A stretch of 20,052 nucleotides of DNA from a virus. The DNA is taken from positions 54,871-74,922 of the IMG/VR virus record IMGVR_UViG_3300000117_000013; one strand, written 5' to 3'. A program made the translations under genes and the position numbers. The notes beneath the pieces are model-generated. The model saw only the letters and a list, made by a program, of their open reading frames with translations. It did no database searches and was not told the DNA's origin. This document shows, piece after piece, positions 6,653-15,011 of the stretch (positions within the stretch are counted from its first letter, which is position 1; each line of letters starts with the position of its first letter).

Positions 6653-9600
6653 ATGACAAAGATTTTTAATAAACAAGTATTTAATACTACATACAAGGAC
6701 GATCACGCTGACAGTGATGGATATCATCGCATCCTGTTTAACAGTGGACGTGCTCTACAGGCCCGTGAGTTAACTCAACTCCAAACGATTGTCCAGAAAG
6801 AGATCACACGTCTAGGTCAGAACGTCTTCAAAGACGGTGCACCCGTAAATAACTCTTCTTCGTCCTTTAATAAGAAACTTGAATTTATTAAAATTAAAGC
6901 AAGTACCCCACTACCATCAAACGTAGATATTATTGATAATGTCTTTGTTGGTCAGACTAGTGGAATTAAAGTCCGTGTTGATGATAAACTTGCTGCGACT
7001 GCAACTGACCCCGAAACACTTTACGTCACTTATCTAGAAACACCTCAAGCGCAGGCTGGAGAAACAGCCCTTCGTGTAACTGCGAATGAAACCTTGTCGG
7101 GTACTATTGACGGCAGTACGTATACATTTGATGTACAACAAGAAAACAGTTCATCTAACCCTGCCACAGGACAAGGACTTTCATATCAGACTGGTGAAGG
7201 TTCATTCTTTGCTGTTGGTCGATTTGTATTCTCACCAAGACAAACAATCTATCTCTCCAAGTACGATCAGAACTATAGTGGTGAGATTGTTTTCAAAGTA
7301 ACAGAAGATATTGTTACTTCTTCCGATGACGATGCTCTCTTTGATAACCAAGGGGCGACACCTAACAGATCATCGCCTGGCGCAGACAGATACAGAATTC
7401 GTCTAACACTATCTAAGTTGGAAGACCTAGACTCGGATGAGAACCATGTCCCATACTCTAAGATTGTGGACGGAAAAGAAGTCAACAAGGTAATATCTTC
7501 TGAAGGATTTAATGAAATCACTAACCACGTAGCAACACGTGTCCGTGAGATTCATGGTAACTTCATTAAAAAATATTTCAAGACAAGATTCTTACCTAAT
7601 AACGATACGACTTTTAAATTGGAAATTGATCCTGGCCTTGCTTACATCGACGGTTTCCGAATCGAAAAAACCTCAACAACACCTATTGTTGTAAAGCGTG
7701 CACAAGAAACAACCACAATTGACAATCAAGGTATTCTTGCCGACTACGGAAACTTTTTCCTAGTATCAGATACCTTGGGTGCGAAGGGAATGTTGAACTT
7801 CGACCAATGTGAAGAAGTACAACTGTACAGAACTGCTGGTGGACAAAACTCTATTGGTACATGTAGGGTTCGTGCTATCTCAGAATTCCAGAACAATCAA
7901 TATCGACTTCATGTGTTCGATGTGACGATTACTAATAACTCATACAGTTTGAGAAATGTGCGTTCCGTAGGTACAAGTACATCGAATTACTATAACATAG
8001 ATTTTAGTAATAATACAACACTGCGTGAGACTAAGAAGAAAACTCTATTATTTGATTCTCCTATTCCTAGACCTAAGAATTTTAGTAGTGTTTCATTGTC
8101 CTCGCAAAGAAGGTTTAGTGGGACTGCGACATCTGGTGGTGAACTTACTATCACACTAACAACTTCAGGTGAAACCTTTGAGAATACAGGCGATTGGATT
8201 TTTGCATCTGCAGCCGATGGTTTCTTAGGTTCAGTGACAACAAGTTTAACAGGTGGCGCAACTTCTGCCACCCTTTCCGGTCTACCCTCCAGTACTGCGG
8301 TAGAAATTCTCGCATATGTCAAAAAAGGTCTTGCAAAAATTAGACCTAAAACCTTGACAGAAACCACAGTTAGTGGTAGACTAGATTCAGATGGTGACGG
8401 TGTTAAGTATCTTGCTCTTGGTAAGTCAGACATTTTCTCTCTGAACAGAGTCCGAATCAACGACTCCGATGGAAATAACATATTCACAGATTTTAAACTG
8501 GATACAGGTCATCGTGATACTCACTATGATGATGGTAAACTTATCTGGAAAGGTGTTGGCCAACCAAGCACAGACTCCGCTGGTGGTAATGGTACAACGA
8601 TCTTCGCTAGATTCAAGTACTTCTCACATGGTACAGGCGACTTCTTTGCAATCAATTCCTATACAGGACAGGTTGACTACGTAGATGTCCCAGCACACAA
8701 AATGGAGAATGGACGTTTGGTATCTCTCCGTGACGTGTTGGACTTCCGTCCCGCTACTAACGGTTCGGGTTCCTTTACTGTTGTAAACGAACTCCCTCAA
8801 CCTACAGACACGGTTGAGATGGATGCAGAATTCTATCTGCCTCGTAAAGACAAACTTGTGTTGTCAAATTTGGGTGAGTTGAGATACTTACAAGGTACTG
8901 CATCAATTACACCTACATTTCCCGACACACCTACAGACTGTATTGATCTGTACAAATATGAATTGAATCCGTTTACTCTTCATACAAAAGATATGAAAGC
9001 TCGTCTCCTTCCTTTGAAAGGATATACGATGGCGGACATCAACAAGATCGAAACCAAACTTGACAAAGTGGAAGAAATGGCTACTCTGTCTATGTTGGAA
9101 CTAAAAACACAATCACTGAAAGCTTTGGACTCTGCGGGTGCAGATAGAACTAAGTCCGGTTTCTTTGTGGACAACTTTGCAAACCATGCTTTCTCAGATA
9201 TTAGAAGCGTTGAATATCGTGCGACGATTGATCCCCAGAAGAAAATATTAAGACCGGGCAAGAAAGAAACAACAATCGACCTTAGATTTGATTCTGCAAA
9301 TGCGGGTCAACTGAATGTTAAAAAGTCGGGGGATTTAATTACCCTAGACTATACAGTGGTTCCTTATCAACAACAGAATACTGCTTCTAGAACAGAAAAC
9401 CTAAACCCATTCTTCATTGAAAAGATTGTGGGTTATGTTACTATGTCTCCTGCTTCCGATTACTGGAAAGAGACCGATGTTAGAGCCCCAGAAATTATCG
9501 ATCAACCAACAGTTCTTGACACATCTAATGCTGTGAACTGGAACAACCATGAGTGGGATTGGGGTGGTGTATCTCTTGATGACTTGGAAGTTGGTGCTTC

Positions 9601-12385
9601 ACAAGGTCAAGTAACTGGTACATCTACATCTCAAACAAGTAACACTCTTGAACCTGCGATCACTGGACAAAATACAACCGTAGACCAAACAGATTGGACT
9701 GTAACAGGTACAACCTCAGATACAACATCTTTGGGTACACAGACAGATATCGTCTCTCAAGAAACTCATGAAGAATTCACGAGTACCTTTGGTGGCGTAA
9801 CAATTACCGACCCTGATCAAGTTGGTCTTATTGCTGACGTTTGGGCAGATGAGAATCCAATGACGGGTGGTGTGCGTGGCGGCCGCCGTGGTGGTGCTAC
9901 TATTACTGTGGGTACAATAGATACAATTCAGACCACAACCACAGAAACACGTGAAACTACTGAGACTATTGATACTACAACTTTAGCTCAAACTACAACT
10001 ACTACAACCGAGACTGAGTTCCAAACAGAAACACAGATCACAACGAATACTTCTACAACCACAACGGTTAATAGAATTTCGGGTGAACACACTGTGCGTG
10101 AAATTGTGGGTCAACGTGTATTCGATTTGATTTCCATCCCTTGGATGCGCTCTAGAAAAATATCATTCAAAGCTGATGGTCTTCGTCCATCTACAAGATA
10201 CTTCCCATTCTTTGCTAATACTGATGTTAGTGCTTACTGTATTTCTACAGGAGTGTTTAAAAGACATTCGGATAGAGACCCAGAGACAAGAACGGCTGGT
10301 CTCACACCATCTGTAACACACAGTGAACAGACGCCTGCAAACGCAAATCTTATTTCTGATACAAGCGGAAATATTATGGGTGAGTTTGAAATACCAAACA
10401 ACTCAGCAATGCGTTTCCCGACAGGTCAAAGAGAGTTTTTACTGTGTGATATCAGTGTCCCGAATAAAGATGATGCCTTGTCATTTGCTACTACACAATT
10501 CACTTCAACGGGTTTCATTGAACCTGTGCAAGATATTGTACATAGTACACGTATCTTAGAAGTTACTGGTAGTGCATCGACAAGACGGGACACAGATACT
10601 AGAAGTACATTTACAACAAGTACAGACGTGGCCGTTACTGAAGAAACTGCTACAGACGTTCAGACGGAAACTACCACAACTGAAACTGTTGTTGGAACAG
10701 AAACAAACTCTGAGATTATTGATTCTCAGGCAATCACTACTACGATTGGTGTATATTCTGACCCGCTTGCACAAACTTTTCAAGTTGGTTTAGATGATCC
10801 GAATGGTGTATTCGTTAAAAAAGTACGTGTGTTCTTTGCGACTAAGGATGATACAGGTCTTCCTGTAATGTGTCAGATTAGACCTACGGTAAATGGTGTA
10901 CCTCATTCAACAGCTGTTGTTCCAGGCGGAGTAAAGATTGTTCAACAATCGCAAGTAACTGCCATTGAGGATACATACAGTAATCCTACAATCGAAGAGA
11001 TGTTGGCCAATGGTACAGACTTTGAGTTTGATGAACCAATCTACTTGGCCCATTCACACGAGTATGCTATTGTTCTACAGTCAGCGTCTATGAAGTACAG
11101 AACGTACATTTCTCGTGTTGAAGATTTTGTACTTGGTTCTACAGAGAAACGTATCGCTGAACAACCAACTTTGGGGTCATTGTTTAAATCTCAAAACTCT
11201 CTGTTATGGGAACCTTCTCAGACAGAAGATTTGGCATATCAATTATTCAGATGTGACTTTAATACTTCTGGTAATGCTTTACTGGAAAATGTAAATGTTG
11301 ATCCTACGGTATTGACCAAGAATCCATTTGCAGTACCTCAAGATTACGTTAATGCTGGTGGTAACAAAGCTAAGACTGTGACTGTTATTAATAGAGGTCA
11401 TGGTTTACGTCAAGGTGATATCACAACTATTGCTGGTCTTGATTCTGCCACAAGATACAACGGTGTTCTTGGATCAAGTGTCATGGGTAATCGACAGGTT
11501 ACTTCCGTAGATGGTACAGCGTATCAATTCCTTGCGGATTCTGCCTTTAACAAAGCAGGAAGATTCGGTGGTGGTAAGTGTAGTGGTAGTATGAACCCAA
11601 CATTCGATTTGGTTTGGCCTACGGTTCAGACTATGAAAGTGCCTACTACGAATATCACCATGTCAGCGAAGTTCACTTCGAACTCTTCGTTGGTAGATAG
11701 TTCATCTGGTAGATTCATACAAGACAATACGTTCCAATTGATTCAGAATAAAAAGAACAATTACTTTAATGCACCAAAATGTATTATTAATCCGAATGAA
11801 GAGTCAACGGAACTGTCAACTTACAGTCATCCTAAATCTGCAATCATTCAGATGTCTATGACAACAACTGATAGTAAAGTATCTCCTGTTATTGATATGC
11901 AGTCTGCCGGTATGGCAATGATTGGTAACATGATCGATAAACAGGATTCTGCATCTACAGATGGATACAATGTGCCATTGACTTACTTCCCCGAAACTAC
12001 AATTGCGGGTTCTAGTTTGGCAAAACACATAACACAAGAAGTGGTATTGGAAGAGACTGCAAAAGGCATCAAGGTAATACTTGCTGCAAACAAACCACCC
12101 GAAGCTAACTTCAAACTTTATTACAAGACTGGTGAAGCTGAAGATAGACTTAAAGCTAAAGTTTGGGTGTTAGCAACTCCGGACAATGTATTACCTTCTG
12201 ACACGAACCCAAGTAAGTTCCGTGAATATCGATATACTATTGGTGGGTTTGGTGATGTCAACAACTTGAATGGTGCTGATCTTGCAGACTTCCGTAAATT
12301 TAAGTTGAAGATCGTCATGGAGTCAACTAACAGTGCTAAGGTTCCGATTATTCGTGACCTTAGAGCAATTGCATTGGCGATCTAA
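6653..12385 (+). CDS. Giant 1910-aa tail/baseplate structural protein with DUF4815-like N-terminus
   Basis: The N-terminus has DGYHRILFNSGRALQAREL (22-40) and TQLQTIVQKEI, the opening of the DUF4815-type phage structural proteins found in marine T4-like phages. It continues as a long beta-rich protein. Recognisable later blocks are KISFKADGLRPSTRYFPFF (about 1168-1186), DPLAQTFQVG...VFVKKVRVFFATKDDTG (about 1370-1402), and a GHGLRQGDITTIAG block (about 1582-1595), all of a kind repeated in such proteins. Three Thr/Ser-rich stretches (about 988-1036, 1087-1141 and 1315-1363) are probably flexible or fibrous linkers; a GGVRGGRRGG patch lies near 1070-1080. It follows gene 8 where T4 has genes 9-12, so a peripheral baseplate or fibre-network role is likely, but this is inference. 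The start follows AAGG at about 6642; the stop overlaps the next ATG (TAATG). Confidence 0.65.
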   Translation: MTKIFNKQVFNTTYKDDHADSDGYHRILFNSGRALQARELTQLQTIVQKEITRLGQNVFKDGAPVNNSSSSFNKKLEFIKIKASTPLPSNVDIIDNVFVGQTSGIKVRVDDKLAATATDPETLYVTYLETPQAQAGETALRVTANETLSGTIDGSTYTFDVQQENSSSNPATGQGLSYQTGEGSFFAVGRFVFSPRQTIYLSKYDQNYSGEIVFKVTEDIVTSSDDDALFDNQGATPNRSSPGADRYRIRLTLSKLEDLDSDENHVPYSKIVDGKEVNKVISSEGFNEITNHVATRVREIHGNFIKKYFKTRFLPNNDTTFKLEIDPGLAYIDGFRIEKTSTTPIVVKRAQETTTIDNQGILADYGNFFLVSDTLGAKGMLNFDQCEEVQLYRTAGGQNSIGTCRVRAISEFQNNQYRLHVFDVTITNNSYSLRNVRSVGTSTSNYYNIDFSNNTTLRETKKKTLLFDSPIPRPKNFSSVSLSSQRRFSGTATSGGELTITLTTSGETFENTGDWIFASAADGFLGSVTTSLTGGATSATLSGLPSSTAVEILAYVKKGLAKIRPKTLTETTVSGRLDSDGDGVKYLALGKSDIFSLNRVRINDSDGNNIFTDFKLDTGHRDTHYDDGKLIWKGVGQPSTDSAGGNGTTIFARFKYFSHGTGDFFAINSYTGQVDYVDVPAHKMENGRLVSLRDVLDFRPATNGSGSFTVVNELPQPTDTVEMDAEFYLPRKDKLVLSNLGELRYLQGTASITPTFPDTPTDCIDLYKYELNPFTLHTKDMKARLLPLKGYTMADINKIETKLDKVEEMATLSMLELKTQSLKALDSAGADRTKSGFFVDNFANHAFSDIRSVEYRATIDPQKKILRPGKKETTIDLRFDSANAGQLNVKKSGDLITLDYTVVPYQQQNTASRTENLNPFFIEKIVGYVTMSPASDYWKETDVRAPEIIDQPTVLDTSNAVNWNNHEWDWGGVSLDDLEVGASQGQVTGTSTSQTSNTLEPAITGQNTTVDQTDWTVTGTTSDTTSLGTQTDIVSQETHEEFTSTFGGVTITDPDQVGLIADVWADENPMTGGVRGGRRGGATITVGTIDTIQTTTTETRETTETIDTTTLAQTTTTTTETEFQTETQITTNTSTTTTVNRISGEHTVREIVGQRVFDLISIPWMRSRKISFKADGLRPSTRYFPFFANTDVSAYCISTGVFKRHSDRDPETRTAGLTPSVTHSEQTPANANLISDTSGNIMGEFEIPNNSAMRFPTGQREFLLCDISVPNKDDALSFATTQFTSTGFIEPVQDIVHSTRILEVTGSASTRRDTDTRSTFTTSTDVAVTEETATDVQTETTTTETVVGTETNSEIIDSQAITTTIGVYSDPLAQTFQVGLDDPNGVFVKKVRVFFATKDDTGLPVMCQIRPTVNGVPHSTAVVPGGVKIVQQSQVTAIEDTYSNPTIEEMLANGTDFEFDEPIYLAHSHEYAIVLQSASMKYRTYISRVEDFVLGSTEKRIAEQPTLGSLFKSQNSLLWEPSQTEDLAYQLFRCDFNTSGNALLENVNVDPTVLTKNPFAVPQDYVNAGGNKAKTVTVINRGHGLRQGDITTIAGLDSATRYNGVLGSSVMGNRQVTSVDGTAYQFLADSAFNKAGRFGGGKCSGSMNPTFDLVWPTVQTMKVPTTNITMSAKFTSNSSLVDSSSGRFIQDNTFQLIQNKKNNYFNAPKCIINPNEESTELSTYSHPKSAIIQMSMTTTDSKVSPVIDMQSAGMAMIGNMIDKQDSASTDGYNVPLTYFPETTIAGSSLAKHITQEVVLEETAKGIKVILAANKPPEANFKLYYKTGEAEDRLKAKVWVLATPDNVLPSDTNPSKFREYRYTIGGFGDVNNLNGADLADFRKFKLKIVMESTNSAKVPIIRDLRAIALAI
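9614..10740 (+). repeat. Thr-rich low-complexity zone within the giant structural protein
   Basis: Three coding stretches (9614-9760, 9913-10074, 10597-10740) are dominated by ACA/ACT/ACC Thr codons with Glu, Ser and Gln, for example TTTTETRETTETID and TETTTTETVVGTETNSEI. They share a T-E-T-x-T cadence. Between the first two, a GC-rich patch with an 8-bp GCGGCCGC at 9879 encodes RGGRRGG, unlike the AT-leaning surroundings. Confidence 0.8.
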
Positions 12386-12612
12386 TGGAGAAGTATATAC
12401 CATTAGAAGGTTCAAATGATTTCGCACGTGCGGGAGAGTATGGGCCTGTTATCAATATAAATAAAGATGAGATTCAGGCAGCACGTGAACGAAAACGTCT
12501 CTGGAAAGAAGAACAGAAAAGGAAAGAATCTCTAGAAAAAGAAGTAGATACTCTTAAGAAAGAGATGTCAGATATTAAAGGGTTACTTTCGCAAATAGTA
12601 GAGAAATTATAA
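12385..12612 (+). CDS. 75-aa coiled-coil protein, function unknown
   Basis: A small, highly charged protein whose ATG overlaps the stop of the giant structural gene (TAATG). Residues 1-27 are a short non-helical head with GEYGPVININ. From about 28 to 75 it is one long amphipathic helix rich in Lys and Glu with leucine/isoleucine heptad spacing (LEKEVDTLKKEMSDIKGLL), a coiled coil likely to oligomerise. It lies between the giant protein and a fibre gene. It might act as an adaptor or trimerisation aid for the fibre that follows, or be a minor virion part. Its stop is directly followed by the next ATG, so translation is probably coupled. The family is not recognised. Confidence 0.6.
   Translation: MEKYIPLEGSNDFARAGEYGPVININKDEIQAARERKRLWKEEQKRKESLEKEVDTLKKEMSDIKGLLSQIVEKL
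12456..12463 (+). promoter_or_regulatory. Possible internal late promoter TATAAATA before the 794-aa fibre gene
   Basis: An exact TATAAATA inside the coiled-coil gene, about 150 bases before the next ATG. It falls on codons for ININK, so it may be fortuitous, but the octamer is exact and the placement would let the fibre genes be made separately from the baseplate genes. Confidence 0.4.
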
Positions 12613-14997
12613 ATGGCACGTCCAATTACAGCTTTAACAGATTCGTTTAAAATCTTCAGAGATAATGTTAATACTATCTCTAATAACGTAGGCGACCCTG
12701 ATTTATTGACCACAACAACACGTGCGTCTCAAAGATCAGACTCATCTGACGTAGTAAGTGCATTAAACGAATTAGACTCAGACCTACATGGTGCAGGCGG
12801 CGGTGACGTTAAGAGTGATCTTAACTACCTTTCCTATGCAATCAACACAGTACGGGACAGTGGTCTTACAGGAGCCATTAATGCTATCGACGCATATATC
12901 GGTGGTGACTCTGACACACTGAATGTTGAAGCGAATACAATCAAGAATGCTATCAATGAGATCGAAGCAGTCTTTGATGCATCAACAAAGAAAATCAATA
13001 GTGCACCTAACTTCGTATTTGACGGTGGTGCTGACCTTGAGATTAACGTAGACGGTGGTGATGTTACCTTTAAAAAGGACTCAGACCAATACGCAAAACT
13101 TACTTTAGGAACAACAACTGTTCTTGACATGACCGTTGCGGGTCAGATCACAACTGGTGATTCTGCTGGTGGTAACTTTGAGATCGATGCTGGTGGAGAC
13201 ATTACTCTTGACGCAGACGGTAACCAAATCAGATTTAAGAACGGTGCGGGTGGAGACGAAGTAACTCACACTCTTAACGACGATGCCACATACGAAATCG
13301 ACGCACCTTCTACTTACACCGTGGACGCAGGCGGGGATGTCATTCTCGACGCAGATGGTGGTAATGTTACATTCAAAGACGGTGGTACTACCGACTATAA
13401 CTTTGCTACAGACGGTACAGTTTCTCGCACAGGGAACTTGACACTAGACATTTCTGGTGATATAGTACTCGACGCAGCCGGTGATAACATCACCTTTAAA
13501 GATGCGGGTTCAACAAGAGTAAATTACACTCTTGGTGCGACAACAACAGTTCAACATTCTGGTAACCTCACCGACTCGGTTGGTGGAAACCACATTGAAA
13601 ATATCAATGGTAACCAGACAGTCACAGTAGATAGTGACTACACCTTAAATGCTGACTCTGCAACAGTAAACACTGAACGCAACTTTAAAGTAGATGCTGG
13701 TTTAAATATTATACTGGATGCAGATGGCGGTAATTTTATCATTCAGGCCGATGGTGTAGAAGATTATAGATTCAACACCAACGGTACAATCTCCAGAACC
13801 GGAGACTTTATTGTTGACGTAACTGGAGACATCACATTAGATGCAGACGGTGGTGATGTATACCTCAAAGACGGTGGAACCACAAACTATCAATTTGCTA
13901 CAGACGGTACGGTATCACGTACAGGTAATCTTACAATTGATGTATCTGGTGACATTACACTGGATGCAGATGGTAATCAGATTCGATTCAAAAACGGAGC
14001 CGGTGCTGATGAGGTAACTCACACTCTTGCCGATAATGCTGGATACACAATCGCCGCACCTTCAGATTATGTTGTGGATGCGGTTGGGGATATTGTCCTT
14101 GATGCAGACGGTGGAGACGTATTGCTCAAGGACGGTGGTACAATCTACGGTTCTTTGACTGCGACAGGTTCTAACCTGATCGTCAAGTCTGGTACGACTA
14201 CTGCACTGACATTCTCTGGTGCAAACTTAGTAACTAGTGGTACTGTAGAAACTGGTGGCAACCTAACAATGGGTGGCACAACCATTTCTAGAACTGGTGC
14301 CTTGACTATTGACGTATCATCTAATATCAGTCTTGATGCGGATGGTGGAAACATCTATCTGAAAGACGGTGGTACAACTTATGGTGCCCTTAAGAACAGT
14401 GGTGGTGACCTAGTAATTCGCAACAGAAGTGCGGATCACGTCACATTTGATTCAACTGCAAGTGCAACATTTGTTGGAAACGTTATACAGGGTACATCTC
14501 TAAACACAACATCCGGTCACTTGGGTGGTGCAATTAACGAAGTTCATGATGAACTTGATTCTGCTGTATCTTCACTACAGACAACCAAAGGGAGAGTAAC
14601 TACCCTAGAATCTGAGATGGATTCTAATGAAGCACGTATTGGTGTTTCAGTACAATTCAACGTAGACAATCCTTATAGTTGGTCACATTCTACATCAAAT
14701 AGAGCTGCAATTAACGATCTAGACTCAGCAGTCGGAACTCTGAGTAGTTTAGATGCGACTACATATCAAGGTAACTCAAGAAACAACGTAATACGTGCAT
14801 TGAATGCCGTTGCGGGTGACTTGCAAGACTTACAAGATTCTGCTGGGACGCTAGACAGTAGAATAGGATCACTCTCTAATTTGGCTGCTTTCTTTGATAG
14901 TTCGGGTGCAACATCAAGTATAGTCAATGCGCTAAATCATATGGCAAGTAGAGTGGTGGATATATATGACGAGAATGGCACTCTCTTAAATACTTAA
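12613..14997 (+). CDS. 794-aa tail fibre protein with Asp/Gly-rich beta repeats
   Basis: Domain order: an N-terminal helical part (1-125) with two ALNELDSDL / AINEIEAVF type motifs (about 50 and 115), probably the docking end. From about 130 to 610 there is a run of beta repeats built on the pattern GDI-x-LDADGG-x-x-x-x-KDGGT-x-Y-x-F-x-TDGTVSRTGNL, then a C-terminal helical region (about 640-794) where AINEVHDELDSAVSSL and LESEMDSNEARIG repeat the N-terminal style. One stretch (about 320-345, GGNHIENINGNQTVTV) resembles the beta-helix of T4 gp5/VgrG spikes. The protein has no visible enzyme motif and should be a trimeric fibre or pin. The start follows a GAGA site and abuts the previous stop. 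The fibre role is inferred from architecture; the exact T4 equivalent (gp34, gp37, gp10, gp12) is not assignable. Confidence 0.72.
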   Translation: MARPITALTDSFKIFRDNVNTISNNVGDPDLLTTTTRASQRSDSSDVVSALNELDSDLHGAGGGDVKSDLNYLSYAINTVRDSGLTGAINAIDAYIGGDSDTLNVEANTIKNAINEIEAVFDASTKKINSAPNFVFDGGADLEINVDGGDVTFKKDSDQYAKLTLGTTTVLDMTVAGQITTGDSAGGNFEIDAGGDITLDADGNQIRFKNGAGGDEVTHTLNDDATYEIDAPSTYTVDAGGDVILDADGGNVTFKDGGTTDYNFATDGTVSRTGNLTLDISGDIVLDAAGDNITFKDAGSTRVNYTLGATTTVQHSGNLTDSVGGNHIENINGNQTVTVDSDYTLNADSATVNTERNFKVDAGLNIILDADGGNFIIQADGVEDYRFNTNGTISRTGDFIVDVTGDITLDADGGDVYLKDGGTTNYQFATDGTVSRTGNLTIDVSGDITLDADGNQIRFKNGAGADEVTHTLADNAGYTIAAPSDYVVDAVGDIVLDADGGDVLLKDGGTIYGSLTATGSNLIVKSGTTTALTFSGANLVTSGTVETGGNLTMGGTTISRTGALTIDVSSNISLDADGGNIYLKDGGTTYGALKNSGGDLVIRNRSADHVTFDSTASATFVGNVIQGTSLNTTSGHLGGAINEVHDELDSAVSSLQTTKGRVTTLESEMDSNEARIGVSVQFNVDNPYSWSHSTSNRAAINDLDSAVGTLSSLDATTYQGNSRNNVIRALNAVAGDLQDLQDSAGTLDSRIGSLSNLAAFFDSSGATSSIVNALNHMASRVVDIYDENGTLLNT
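13198..14028 (+). repeat. Duplicated beta-repeat block in the 794-aa fibre
   Basis: The peptide DITLDADGNQIRFKNGAG occurs at residues 196-213 (DNA 13198) and 447-464 (DNA 13951), each followed by a DEVTHTL strand. Likewise DGGTT[DN]Y[NQ]FATDGTVSRTGNL occurs near residues 256 and 420. The DNA copies differ at many synonymous sites while the protein is kept, so the duplication is old and under protein selection. Confidence 0.85.
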
Positions 14998-15011
14998 CAA
15001 AGGACGGTGGA

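Noticed and set aside
7990-8487. A 165-codon minus-strand reading frame opposite the giant structural gene
   Set aside because: It lies wholly within a strongly supported + strand gene, has no ribosome site context or family resemblance, and all neighbours run on the + strand.
12608-12615. TATAAATG at the start of the 794-aa fibre and again at 17489-17496 before copy 2, resembling late promoter boxes
   Set aside because: The box overlaps the start codon, so transcription would begin inside the gene. The last base also deviates from TATAAATA. Probably an AT-rich initiation context.
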